Assembly: GCA_037102815.1 (NCBI GenBank)
Contig: BTPP01000008.1
Coordinates: 1,426,001-1,490,000 of the forward strand
Reading direction: 5' to 3'
Source: Neurospora intermedia
Taxonomy: Eukaryota; Ascomycota; Sordariomycetes; Sordariales; Sordariaceae
DNA: 64,000 bases
A program made the position numbers and the translations under genes. This document shows, one piece after another, positions 21,426-32,187 of this stretch (its first letter is position 1; every line of letters starts with the position of its first letter). The notes under the pieces are model-generated. The model saw only the letters and a program-made list of their open reading frames with translations, ran no database searches and was not told the DNA's origin.

Positions 21426-23142
21426 ATGTCTGAAAACCCTAGGATAGCCCCCCTCGTGGCGTCAATTATCTTGCCCTTCGACAAGCTCATTGCCAAGTTG
21501 AACGCCGGCGATGGGCCACACGTATCCGCGGTCAGTTCATTGTTGGGAAGGTTCAAACTGTGGTCAGCCAGCTCAGGAGCACACCGACCTCGAGGAACCC
21601 GGTCCCTCGAATTCAAACTTCGAGATGCATCTGCTTTGCAGCGGCACGTCATTTCCCTTCTTGAAGAACTGCATGGCGTTGTTATCAAGATTACTGAAGG
21701 TATTACTATCCCAGGAAACGGCGGCTACCTGTTCAAACTTCGACCGTAATGAAGTATGAGACGTACTAACTGTGCGAAATCACCTTAGCTTTGGATTCAT
21801 CGACAGACCGCTCAACAGCTGAGGTTTTGAGGATTCATAAGTGCAATGAAGCATTTGATGACGAGCTTACTGAGTACTTTTCCCGGAACGATAGTCAAGA
21901 TGGATTCGTTTTCGATGAGCTCTTAGATGACAGCAAACACATCATTGATCGGCTACTTCGGCTTTCTCTTATAATGCGGAATCCTACACCCCATAACCAT
22001 TTCTTGTCAAGACAAGCGGCGGAGGTCATTCAATATTCCGAGCCTTTTGATATCCATCATGTACACGAAAAGTTCCCCAAGCTCGCACGAGAAGTAGCGG
22101 AGCGACTGGGGAAGTCTTTGTCGGTTCGACGCCAGTACTTTCGATATCGAGAGGAGCACTTCCACAGGCTTGCAGATGGCCTACCTGGTTCCGAGACCGA
22201 GCTATTGGACCCTCATGAGCAAGCCACAACCATTGCATCCCCAATACCGGACCATCTGGAAACAGTCAAAACGTGCGATATATCTTTTGACGACATTGAC
22301 GGTAGATCCGAACTGTCGGCAACCTCATATGCGGCGTCGGAAGTCAACTCAGATCAGCTACGAGTACCGCCAATGCCCAGCGGATACGCCAATGGACCCA
22401 TCAAGTGCCCGTTCTGCCACTTGATAATCCAGATAGGTAGTCGACGCGACTGGAAGTACGGCAAGCCCCTACCCCTTTCTATATCCACGTAATCTCAGTA
22501 TTGATATTAACAAAGTGAAGAAAGCATGTCTTCCGGGACCTTCAACCTTATGCCTGCTTAGCTCATACATGCTCTGCAGCAAGCAAATTGTATGGGCGTC
22601 GCAAGGACTGGTCACAACACATGTACCTTGAGCATTGGACGCTTTGGAAGTGTCCATCCGGCTGCCACAAGTACATGCATTCAGCTGAGGAATTCCAGCA
22701 ACATATCTCGTCCGTTCACAAGGATGAGTTATCCGAACACCATACCGGAAGCCTTGCCCGTCTTTGCAGCGTGTCTGATCCCGCTCAAGCCCGTGGGCCA
22801 TGCATTTTCTGCGACCATCACCTCACGTCAGACAAGCTGTACATCTCACACGTGGCATTGCACCTCGAGCAGCTTGCTCTGTTTGCTCTTCCCTCGATTG
22901 ACTATGATCAAGATGAAGATAATGATGCATCCGAGGAAGGTGACAAACAGATTGACGATGACAAGACCAATGACACCAACTGCGAACCTGAGCAAGAAGT
23001 AAGCGATCACAACAAAGATGATAATAACGACTATGGCGCGCATGCAGCCTTTGAAGAGAGTCTCAGGGGATTCCAGCGTTTATCCAGGGTATTCCGTTTA
23101 CCCCCCGAACATATTTTCCCGTCATCTGACGGGCTTCAATAG
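21426..23142 (+). CDS. AcuF-like fungal C2H2 zinc-finger protein
   Basis: Three exons: 21426-21699, 21789-22455, 22521-23142; introns 21700-21788 (GTATTA...CCTTAG) and 22456-22520 (GTACGG...GTGAAG). The product is 520 aa. N-terminal helical part includes LLGRFKLWSASSGAH and LEFKLRDAS, then the family hallmark RLLRLSLIMRNPTPHNHF and FPKLAREVAERLGK. From about residue 297 come zinc-finger-like units CPFCHLIIQIG, then after splicing DWKKHVFRDLQPYAC, RRKDWSQHMYLEH, WKCPSGC...HISSVH and CIFCDHHL...HLEQLALFALP. The tail is acidic. This matches the fungal family often annotated as C2H2 or 'oxidoreductase acuF-like', a misleading name since no oxidoreductase domain is seen. Splicing at 22520 uses an AAG acceptor but restores the conserved DWKKHVF. 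Role unknown. Confidence 0.8.
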
Positions 23143-24303
23143 TCTGAATGCAGATTCGGCCCTTTGAATGATCAGTACGACGAATCTGGTCTAGATTGTC
23201 AGCACCAGAGATATTCTGTGTGTTCAGTTACTACCATCGAACACTGGTCGGTAGAGGTAAACTGGCAATAAGCTAATGCCTCAAAAACCTGGAAATCAGA
23301 CAGGGTGCTGACAGATCCACAATGTCCAAGTCCAAGCCTGTGCTCTGAAAAGCAAGCAAGTTAGTGGTGGGCAGGTTCGTAGAGTTTTCACTAACTGAGC
23401 CTACATATGTACCTCTACAGACCTGTGCTGCTTCCTATACTTACTGTCGGGCGCTCAAAGAGGGATAGCTTATTGCCAGTTTACCGAGTCACTGCGGTAT
23501 GGCCCTAGACGTTAGATGACCTTTTCATTGCCTTACAAGGCCTTACTAGCCTACATGGATACCTCCTTATACTCCCACTGAGGAGCCGCGGCATATGGTA
23601 CGGTATGATGTCTCGAGATAGGGAAGCTGGGAAGAGGCAATGCGTTGCTCAAGATTAGATGAGATTATCTAAAGCCTCAAACAATCATGTATCTAGCCTA
23701 CTTTCTTTGGGATACTCACCACTTCTGGTAAGACCTGTTTGGCTTAGTTGTATGGACTTTCGGGACTCTGCGCCGTTCCACCTTGGAGCGAAAGGCATAA
23801 TATATATAGTTAAAGATCACTATTTCATTATACGATTAAGGTAGTAAAAGGAAACCCTTCAAGGCTGTGTTTAGCTAACCAGCGTCATGTCCAGCTCGTC
23901 AATAACCTCACTTGGTGTTATGCGAGACTACAGATACACCTGAACACACAAGGAAAGAAGTCAGGAAAACCAAAGGATTACGGAGAATGACCCTGTAAGA
24001 AACCAACGTTCCAGCATCAACTCATCAACCTCCACTTCTTGTATGTTGTCCACATTTGCAATTTGGTAGTCCAAAATACCTATATACGAGTTCCTGCCAC
24101 TTATTACGATTTGAGGGAGACAAAGTTAAGAGATCAACAAAGGAAATATATCAATCGTTCATCTAGAACTGTCCGCTATCCAAACATTCCGCTGTTACTA
24201 CTTGTCCATCAAGAACCAGAGTTAGAACTATATGAAACCCTTTCACTAGAAACAGGAACAAAACCCAAAATTCCCCCTTCTCCCCCTTCTCAACAAAACA
24301 ACC
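23143..24303. other. Intergenic with putative miniature transposon
   Basis: 3' flanks of two genes that converge here. The only clear structure is the inverted repeat pair at 23256-23485. A/T-rich DNA with short frames at 23659-23844 and 24039-24341, neither with a recognisable domain. Confidence 0.55.
23256..23485. repeat. 20-bp perfect inverted repeat pair, candidate MITE
   Basis: GGTAAACTGGCAATAAGCTA at 23256-23275 recurs as its exact reverse complement at 23466-23485, enclosing 190 bp of non-coding DNA. The size and perfect repeats suit a miniature inverted-repeat transposable element. A clean target-site duplication was not identified directly outside the arms, and the similarity may extend imperfectly outward (CAGTG on the right, CACTGG on the left), so the element's true ends are uncertain. 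The repeat is seen directly; the transposon reading is inference. Confidence 0.7.
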
Positions 24304-27300
24304 TCAACAAAGACTATCAGTATCCAACACCATATCAATAAACCCCACCCTCTCCCCGTCCATCTCCCTCTGCCTCTTCATCTCCCTCTCCCTGGCCGCC
24401 AAGCTGGTGCTGGGTTTCCTCGCGTACCCCCTGAGCATGCGGAACCCAGACCCGACATTCCTGCCCTCCTCCACAACGGCATGCACATCCGCAATCATCT
24501 TGCCGGCCTCGCGCATGGCTTCGCCGGGGGTGACCATGTCCGCCAAGCGAAGCTCGCCAGCGGCCTTTTCCATCTCCGCGCGCAGGAGCCAGCGCTCCCA
24601 GCTCCAGCTGGCGGCAATGCCAGTGATGGCGGCGACGTTGTCGGTGGATCCGAAGACCATGGCTTCGAGCTCGAGGGTCTTGGGGTCTTCTCCGCCGGAG
24701 GAGGAGTGGGCAACGTCGATGCCGCTGTCGCTGTCCTTGAAGGGCCTAGGAGGGGGGAGGCCCGGGGTCTCAGCCTTGGGGGGCGGAGGGGGCGGCTTGG
24801 TAGAGTGGCTAGGGCCCATGGGCATGCACATCCAAGCGCGACGGATGTCGTCGAACCCGGCGCGGCGGAGGCGGGCCATGAAGGACCGCGTGGGGTTGGG
24901 GTCGTAGCCGAGCGTCTGCAGGGCGAAGCCGAACTCGACGGCCTTGGCGTTGCCGAGTGGGCCGGCGTTCATGATGTCCGCATCGAGAACAGAGAACTCG
25001 AGGTAGCCACCGGGCTTGAGCACGCGCATGCACTCCTTCAAGCAGGCGTCCCACTCGTCTGCGCCGTTCTCTCCAAAAAGCTTGAGCACGGCATGCAGCT
25101 CACGCGCGGAGATGAGGTCGAACTGGTTGTCGGAGAAGGGGAGCTTACCGAGGCGCTCGACGGCGACTTGCCGGTGGTTGGGAGGGCCGCGGATGTTGCT
25201 ATTGCTCAGCTGGCGGAGCGTCTTGGTGGTAACGGTGTAGATCTTGGTGTTGGGGTACTGGAGCGCGCAGTGCCATGCCCAGTCACAGGCACCCTGGCCG
25301 GCAAGGTCGAGGATGCGAGCACGGTCGCGGCTGACGCCGTCGGCGCCGGGGGCGAAGCGGCTCTGGCGTGCGAGGCGCTTGGCTACGGGTGCGCAGATGA
25401 GACGACCCCCGTTGAGAAGCTTGGTGGCGGCGACGTGCCAGGTGGCCATATTCATCTGACTGCGGGCCTCGGCCTCCTTCTCCGCACGGAGCTTCTCAGG
25501 GTCATCGACAAGGACGTCATCACCACGAACCACGTTGGCGCTCATGCGCTTTTTGGCTGACTGAGGAACGACAGACAGCTGGAACTTACCAAGGAGCTGG
25601 TTGCGGTGAGCATCCTTGAGGGCGACACGCTGAGCTTGAAGTGCCTCAAAGCGTGGTTGGCGGTTGATGAAGACGTCGGTGGGGCAGGTCTTGACGGCGG
25701 CATCGGTAAAGGCGCGGTAGAAGGCATTCTCCATGCGCACCAACTTGGAAGGAAGGGACTTGGGAACAGTCTCCTTGATGGTGATTTCGGAGAAGCGAAC
25801 AGATTTCTTTTGCTTCGTCTCGGACTCGACAGCGGTTTCCTTGGCTGGCTCTTCTGTCTTTTCCTCCACCGTCACTTCCGCCTCCGCCTCTAGCCCCTCA
25901 ATGCCGAGCTTGAGGTGTTCATGGACTTCAGTTTCATCGGAGAAGCCAACGACGCCTTGGAGATAAGCTCTCTGGGCCATCAACCAAAGCTCAGTGCGTT
26001 CGATGTGGGAAAGAGAAGTCGATTGTTGTTCGGCAACATACTTGGCGTCATAATCGTCGACAATCTCGTTAGCGACGATCTCGTTGCCGACCATGGGGGA
26101 AAAGGTCTCCTCGGCGATCTGTTCAAGGGCGGGTTCCCCAGATTCCGCAGCAGGCATCCTGACCGCAGTGACTGGGGTGGCCTCGACCCGAACCGCTGTC
26201 GGCAGCTCCTCCGGGTTCAATCCCGCAGGAACCTCAACTACGCGTTCGACAATGTTGGAAGGGCCATCGTCAAGGTGAAGCGGCCGAGAAGGTGGTGGGG
26301 GCGTGGTGTTGGGGGCGTTTTGCCAAGGGATCTTGTAGAAGTTCTCGGCAGTGGTCGAAGTAGGGGGTTGATATGGGTAAGGTTCCTCTGCTTGGCTACC
26401 CATATTCCATGTGCGCCGGGTTGCTGAAGAGAGCTCCGAAAAGAAACCACCAGGGGAAGGGATCTCGAGCCTGCTAAGCTCAGCAAGGGACCGCCGTTGA
26501 CCGGAGGGGGCCCGGTTGAGGCTGGTCATCAACCGAGGAAGTTGGCGAGTCTGGGACATTTCTCGAGACATCATCTCCTGGGGCACTTCGATAACCTGCT
26601 CCGGGGTCGGTGTCTCGTCATATTCCGACTCGTGGTTGGAGGAAAGGGCCTGGAGCGTCTCCAATGCGCCGGGCTGGAGACGAACTCCTGACCAGTCCTC
26701 TTCAACATTGTCCCGGGCTCCGATCAAGGGGGTTGGCGGCGCGGACATGGCGGCCATCTCCTCCGAGTTGATGCTGCCATCAAGGGAAGGGGGTGCGGAG
26801 ACGTTGGGAATCTCTTGGATTTGTCGTAGCTCCATCAATGACTTGACAGCTGGGGACATGGCAATAGCGGATGGCGGTGTTGGTGGAATGGGCGAAGTCA
26901 TGTTCTTTTTCGCATCCGCCTGGACATCGGCTGGGATGACTAGACGGGACAGGGACAGTCTTTGACCGATTGAAGCTCTCGATGACCTCCGTAGACTCCT
27001 CCTCGAACTCATGTGGCGGCCAATACCATTAGCTTGCAGCATCTCCTTGCGCTGCGGTTCCTCATCCGAAATGTCATATAGGTCGTCAAATTCCGTCACA
27101 TCAGTCATGGCGCTTGATCGTTTATTATTCCATGCTCCCGAAGAAGGGTTGGAAGATGAAGTCTCTGAACTTGTGTCGTCGGCATCCGTGTCCGGCCCGC
27201 GGTAGCTCGAAATGCACGACGGTGTTGCCGGCAGGATCGGGGCGGCAAGGAAATGGAGGCCCCGTGGCGTAGGGAAATGGTCACTCAAGGGAGAAAAAGG

Positions 27301-27519
27301 GGCAAGCCACTGCTCGATCTTTTGGTTGACTGGCCAGTTGCTGCTGCTGCTGTTGTTGTTCTGGATGTTGAAGTGTCTCCTTTGCTCCTGCTGCGGTGTC
27401 TCGGTATCGGTCTGTTCAGGTTCCTCCATTATAGGATTAAGAGTCCGGGCCATCCTCCGCCTGCCCTGCGGGGAGGGTGGCCGGTATGTAGTGCTGGGCA
27501 AAATCAGAAGGTCCGACAT
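24304..27519 (-). CDS. Methyltransferase-like protein (class I SAM fold) with long disordered N-terminus
   Basis: Single uninterrupted frame of 1071 aa from ATG at 27519. Residues 1 to about 590 are low-complexity, rich in Ser, Pro and Glu, with SRRSLRRSSRAS and a PP1-docking-like KSVRF (572-576). A class I methyltransferase domain follows at about 690-930: motif I region ARILDLAGQGACDW (734-747), VERLGKLPFSDNQFDLISAR, CMRVLKPGGYLEFSVLD. Motif I reads LDLAGQGACDW instead of the usual DxGxGxG, so SAM binding may be altered. The C-terminal helix-rich extension has SWSWERWLLRAEME. The family is fungal and not linked to a substrate that I know. It could methylate protein or small molecules or be a regulatory pseudo-enzyme. 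Its 3' end converges with the AcuF-like gene. Confidence 0.82.
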   Translation of the reverse strand: MSDLLILPSTTYRPPSPQGRRRMARTLNPIMEEPEQTDTETPQQEQRRHFNIQNNNSSSSNWPVNQKIEQWLAPFSPLSDHFPTPRGLHFLAAPILPATPSCISSYRGPDTDADDTSSETSSSNPSSGAWNNKRSSAMTDVTEFDDLYDISDEEPQRKEMLQANGIGRHMSSRRSLRRSSRASIGQRLSLSRLVIPADVQADAKKNMTSPIPPTPPSAIAMSPAVKSLMELRQIQEIPNVSAPPSLDGSINSEEMAAMSAPPTPLIGARDNVEEDWSGVRLQPGALETLQALSSNHESEYDETPTPEQVIEVPQEMMSREMSQTRQLPRLMTSLNRAPSGQRRSLAELSRLEIPSPGGFFSELSSATRRTWNMGSQAEEPYPYQPPTSTTAENFYKIPWQNAPNTTPPPPSRPLHLDDGPSNIVERVVEVPAGLNPEELPTAVRVEATPVTAVRMPAAESGEPALEQIAEETFSPMVGNEIVANEIVDDYDAKYVAEQQSTSLSHIERTELWLMAQRAYLQGVVGFSDETEVHEHLKLGIEGLEAEAEVTVEEKTEEPAKETAVESETKQKKSVRFSEITIKETVPKSLPSKLVRMENAFYRAFTDAAVKTCPTDVFINRQPRFEALQAQRVALKDAHRNQLLGKFQLSVVPQSAKKRMSANVVRGDDVLVDDPEKLRAEKEAEARSQMNMATWHVAATKLLNGGRLICAPVAKRLARQSRFAPGADGVSRDRARILDLAGQGACDWAWHCALQYPNTKIYTVTTKTLRQLSNSNIRGPPNHRQVAVERLGKLPFSDNQFDLISARELHAVLKLFGENGADEWDACLKECMRVLKPGGYLEFSVLDADIMNAGPLGNAKAVEFGFALQTLGYDPNPTRSFMARLRRAGFDDIRRAWMCMPMGPSHSTKPPPPPPKAETPGLPPPRPFKDSDSGIDVAHSSSGGEDPKTLELEAMVFGSTDNVAAITGIAASWSWERWLLRAEMEKAAGELRLADMVTPGEAMREAGKMIADVHAVVEEGRNVGSGFRMLRGYARKPSTSLAAREREMKRQREMDGERVGFIDMVLDTDSLC

Positions 27520-29553
27520 GATGTTGGTGTCGTGGTAATATGGGGTCGCTCTGATATTGATTAAAAAGTCTGGAAATAGAGCTGACCGGGAAAATGGAAT
27601 GACGCCGGCGTCGATGCGAATGCAACCGTAAGACGAAGAGTATGGAAATGGGGGGGTTAAACGATGGACCGGCTTCGGTCAACGAAGCTCTATTCCTGTA
27701 TTTGCGCAGAAAGGTATAAGAAGAGAATGGAGATCTAAACAGGACTGCTCAACGCAGCCGGTCTGGGCCACGCGATATTATAAAAGACAAAACGATGGAT
27801 GGATGGTCAGGTGCGTGATGGTGACAGCAGGGTCCACTTGGACTGTCTGTCCGCTGATTCCCACCACAGCGGCTAGCACGGTCTCTAGCATCATATGAAA
27901 GCCGGATTCCCGCTGATATTGCCCCATGTCCTCCCATATTGCGCTCCCGTTGTCGCCTGTTGACGTGACTCTGGCGGCCAGGCCCTGGCAGTCGGCGAGA
28001 CTTGGCTTCGCTCTTCCCAGTGTCTCACAGGACGAGCTTGGGGTTGGGCAGCACCAAGAGTTCGAGATAGCCGGTTGACGAGGGTGGGAGAAAACTGTGC
28101 GACCGAATCAGGTTGCGCAGAAGGTCGACCAAGAAGAATCCGGCGAACCAAGCGTGCCATGACAAGACAAGGCGCGCGCCAATGGGGCCTGTTCATCGAC
28201 AGCGTTGCAGAGAATACGACCAATGACATGGCAGGGAGCGACGCCGGCACCCAGCTGGGCGCTTAAAATATCGAGCCATCCACCGTGATTGGGTTTCTCT
28301 CCTGTCCTCCACCAGATTCTGCTAGTCTCCTAGTGTAGACTCCGAACGGGTACACTCTCCAACCTCTAGGATTCCCAAACGGGTCAGCATGAATGATTGC
28401 ATTCGAGATGGGGAACCGCAGACGGTGAAGAGTTGCAGACACCGCAAAATCGTAAAGAAACGAAAGCCACGCTAGGCAACACGGCCCCTTGCATTCGTGA
28501 TCTACAAACCTAGAGATCGACGTAACCCTGGATCCCGTTGATGGTGCAGCCGAGGATCAATGAGAGGAACTGAGGCGGTGTCGTGAAAGGCTCGAATTGT
28601 TGGCCTGGGAAAAAAAAAAAAAAAAAAAAAAAAAGGTAAATCTCGATCAACTGATGTTACCCCTTCCCATCAATCGAATGGGAGCATCAGGAGATCACTC
28701 CACCATGATGTTGAATCGACGCATTCGGCATACAGTAGAGAGGTCATATGTACTTTGATATTTAGCTTGATCTGCTGGTTGTGTAGTGTAGGTGATGGTG
28801 ATGACTTGGTGATGAGAACGCTGGCGCCCAAAGAAACTCCACATTTGGGGTTCATAGTCTCTTCACCTGTGATTTGACAAATTGTTCACTTTCGAGGTGG
28901 CCGGACCGCGCATCCGACCATATGCTAGGTGGCATCCGTATCGGCAGCCAACTCCGCGTCCGATGCGGTGCGGTGTAGGAGGCTGGAAGCCGGCGAAATG
29001 TTCATGGGGAAGTGGAAGTGATGCGCACCCGTCTGTGGCAGTGACGGCGGTACATAAAATAGGAAAGATTGCGGCTGCAGTCGGACTCGGCGGCTATTTC
29101 AAAAGACGCACAGACCTTCCCCGGACTTTTGGAAAGCTTGGCGCTATCAGCTATGGAGCACAATATCAAACCCGCAAGTGGTCTGTGCCTGTTCTCCAAC
29201 TGGCCCACGTTGTCGTCACGGCAAGGCGGGCAAGGGCCCAGGCAGTGTCCATGCCTTTCGAATGTGCCCCGCCATGAGATGAAAGTGGAAGAGAAGCCCC
29301 GCAACTATCAATCGCGAACGCCCCCAGCAGCGATAAGGAGGGGCAAGTGCAACAACAACTGAAGCTATCCCGTCCATGATCCGCTTTCGTCGCATGCCTA
29401 TCCGGTTCCTGGAACGAAACATCACTTTTTTGCGACACAACTAGATCCACAAAGACGCATTACCAGACATCACACAACAACGACAGAGTTGTAGATCCTA
29501 TATTCTCGACCCGTAACTCACCCATAGCGCCTATTTCCTCCACAGATCCAGCC
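27520..29553. other. 2-kb divergent intergenic region
   Basis: Lies between the starts of the methyltransferase-like gene (-) and TMA22 (+) and should hold both promoters. Contains an A25 run at 28610-28634. Frames on both strands at 27749-28266 and 28882-29450 are short and domain-free. Confidence 0.55.
28610..28634. repeat. Poly-A tract (25)
   Basis: Uninterrupted run of 25 A in the divergent intergenic region. Confidence 0.9.
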
Positions 29554-30468
29554 ATGACCGCACTCGCAGGACGTCCTGTTGTTTATTGCGGTGGTAAGTA
29601 ATCACATGCAATGCCTGTGCTCTCTTTCAAATCGAACTGCTGCCCTATTATAGAACCTTGCGCTGACCATTCCCTCTCTGAATTCCAGTATGCTCCCTGC
29701 CGCCCGAGGTATGATACTATTCCCCTTTACCGTCCATCACCGTCCCTCGAAACCCCCGACCCTTAGCAAAAACCGACAACTACATACTCACCAACCCATC
29801 ACCGTCCCCGAATTTTAGTACTGCGAATACGGTGGAACCGTCAAAAAGTGCCAGCAATGGCTCGAGAAGAACCAACCGACCATGTACTCAAGGATATGGT
29901 CGCCTGAGGTGCTCGAGGCCGAGATGGCATCGCTGTCAGTCGAGGCGCAGGAGCGCGCCATGAAGGACGCGAAGAAGAAGGCAGCCAAGGCCGAGGCGGC
30001 GGAGCAGAAGCAGGCCGACAAGCGCGCCAACAGCGTGGTCACCATTAAGCGCATTGAGCGCAACAAGAGGAAATACGTCACTTCGGTGTCGGGCTTAGAG
30101 GCGTTTGGGTTGGAGTTGAAGAAGGTACAGTTATACCGTTGCCCGCAAGCCAAGCTTTCATGCTGGCTAGCTAGCTAGCTCGCCTACCTACGGGCTGCTA
30201 GCTATACATGTATCATGGTGATGATGCTGGAAGAGCGATTGCTAACTTAATCCTGTTTAACCTGCAATAGGTTGCCAAGGACTTTGGCAAGAAGTTCGCT
30301 ACCGGCTCTTCGGTAACCAAGGTACCCAGCGGCGGCGAGGAGATCGTCGTCCAGGGCGATGTCAGCGGCGAGATCGAGGAGTTCATTCTCGAAAAGTACA
30401 AGGAGGTTCCCGAAGACAACATAGAACTCGTGGAAGACAAGAAGAAGAAGAAGGGCGAAGGAAACTAG
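29554..30468 (+). CDS. TMA22: Translation machinery-associated protein 22 (DENR homologue)
   Basis: Four exons: 29554-29593, 29689-29708, 29819-30124, 30271-30468; introns 29594-29688, 29709-29818 and 30125-30270. Product 187 aa. Exon 2 is only 20 nt. The spliced N-terminus reads YCGVCSLPPEYCEYGGTVKKC, the Cys-rich zinc-binding region of DENR/Tma22 proteins. A Lys/Glu-rich linker follows, then a SUI1/eIF1 fold at about 95-170 (VTIKRIERNKRKYVTSVSGL, KKFATGSSV, VQGDVSGEIEEFI) and a basic end. Known role of the family: with Tma20/MCT-1 it removes deacylated tRNA from post-termination 40S subunits and affects reinitiation, in the cytoplasm. A CTAG repeat (30165-30180) lies in the last intron. Converges with NBL1. 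Confidence 0.95.
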
Positions 30469-30891
30469 CTGGTTCGACTTGACTTTGAATTCTAAAAAGA
30501 CTGCGGAGGCGCACCTAAACCAGGGGGGATTTAATGATCAAGTTTGGTAGATATTACGAGGCTATGTATTCGGATGGTGGTATCGGCCATTCCGCTTGAC
30601 ATCGAGGGGGGAAAGCTTTTGACGCTGTAGCGAAAGACAAAGGCGATAAATGATAACATTACTTGGATTTACCATGTCCCAACTGTTCCCTGAATCCTGC
30701 CAGACCTAATAACGCCGAACTCTGTGCAGCCGACACCTGGCGGTGGTCGTAACATCAATACAATCCAACGCCTGCTAACAATAACAATGCTGATCCCACA
30801 GTTCACAACTTGGATGGGCATCCTCCAAGTCCATACCCCAGCAATAAAAAATTGATGACCTTCAATATTTCAAACAAACGTTCAAACCCGC
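30469..30891. other. Convergent 3' region of TMA22 and NBL1
   Basis: 423 bp between two stop codons of convergent genes; expected to hold both 3' UTRs. No gene seen. Confidence 0.7.
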
Positions 30892-32187
30892 TCATCCCCT
30901 CTTTCGTAACACCCTCCCCGACGCAGCCGGCGCCGCCGTAGTAGCAACCACCTTCTCTGTCGTTTCCTTCGTCCCACCACCCGCCGCCTTCTTCGTCGCG
31001 GCCATACCCTTCTTGATCGTGCTGATGACACCTCTCTTCGCACTAGCCGCCGTTCCAGATGTCATGCCCGTCGCCGTCGCCGGTCGCTGTCTCCGCGCCG
31101 CCACCGATGACGTACTGCTAGCCTCACTAGACACGCTGGCGCCACTAATTCTCCGCGATGTCCGTGTGGTAGCAGAAGCCGCAGACGTGGTTGCCGCTCT
31201 AGCTCTGGATTTTGCTGCGCTCGCTTGCGTTGCTTCCGTTATTGTTGAGTGCTTCTGGGGGCTGTTCGCTCGTGATCGCGCCTTTTCGACCATGTTGCTG
31301 ATGAGAGTAGATGCACTCGTGCCGGCTGTGGGTTTGGTTGGGGAAATTGGGCGTGCGCCGATGCCGGTCGGATAGTGTTGTTTGGTAGGTGATGGGGTGC
31401 GCTCCCCTCGTGGTGCTAGGCGCGAATTGGAGGATGTGGGCGAGAGGACTTGGTTGGAGTGGTTGCGCAAGATGTCGGCTGCTGGGCCGAGACGTTGTCG
31501 TTTCTCCGTGTTCATGGGTTCGACTTCGTAATTTTCTTTGTCGCGACCGGAAACTTCGTGGCTAGGGTTGGATGGTGTTAATACTGACGGCGTCCATTTC
31601 CCCTGCGTAGAAGAAAAGGGGGCTAACCTCGTCGTCTTGATCGGGCTGGGCCGTGTGGGGGAGGTAGGTCTAGAAGCAACCGCTGGCCGCTGGAAGATGG
31701 GGCGTGATGATGTCGCATCTTTCGGTGGTACCGGCGGGCCGTTAGATGTATTCGTGGTCTTTTGTTGCTGTTCGGTAGAGTATTTTTGTATGAGATCGCC
31801 CATCTTCACTTTGCGAAGGGACATGGGAATGCGGTTGACGCGAATTTCGATGCGGGTTCGAAGACTTTGCGCATGGATGTCGTAGTTCGCCCGCAGTTTG
31901 CGAGCGCGTTCGGTGACTACACATGTGTTAGTCGGCCACGCGCATCGTCACTTGCTTGTTAGGGGGATAAACTTACGCTCGAGTTGCAAGTTGTCAATCA
32001 GCGCTTGTTTTTGCGCAGCCGTGATTCCTGTTCGCCTCTTCTTCTTCGCGGGACTTTCGCTGCCGATTGATCGTCCGTTTTCCGTTGTACTTTTGTCAAG
32101 CGACGGCACCACGAGGTCAGTGTTGTTTTTGTCGTCAGGAACGTCGGCCTCGTCCGACCTGCGTTTCGCGCCGGTGGTTGGAGACAT
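30892..32187 (-). CDS. NBL1: Borealin/NBL1-type chromosomal passenger complex subunit
   Basis: Two exons, 32187-31977 and 31916-30892; intron 31976-31917 (GTAAGT...GTGTAG), with CTAAC branch-like sequence. Product 411 aa. Nbl1/borealin N-terminal helix at about 54-112: AAQKQALIDNLQLEL, spliced to TERARKLRANYDIHAQSLR and RIEIRVNRIPMSLRKVKMGD. This region binds survivin/Bir1 and INCENP in the three-helix bundle that targets Aurora B to centromeres and spindle. The rest is disordered, basic and Ser/Pro-rich, with five full Cdk consensus sites (S156, S161, S246, S262, S289 followed by P-x-K/R), a KEN box (197-199), and a C-terminal Ala/Lys-rich tail. The start is the first ATG that keeps the conserved helix in frame; the frame is open further upstream to 32427 but there it overlaps the presumed promoter. 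Confidence 0.88.

Noticed and set aside
24481-25560. 359-codon plus-strand frame opposite the methyltransferase-like gene
   Set aside because: Antisense shadow of a G/C-biased coding region; no domain, and the sense strand has a clear protein family match.
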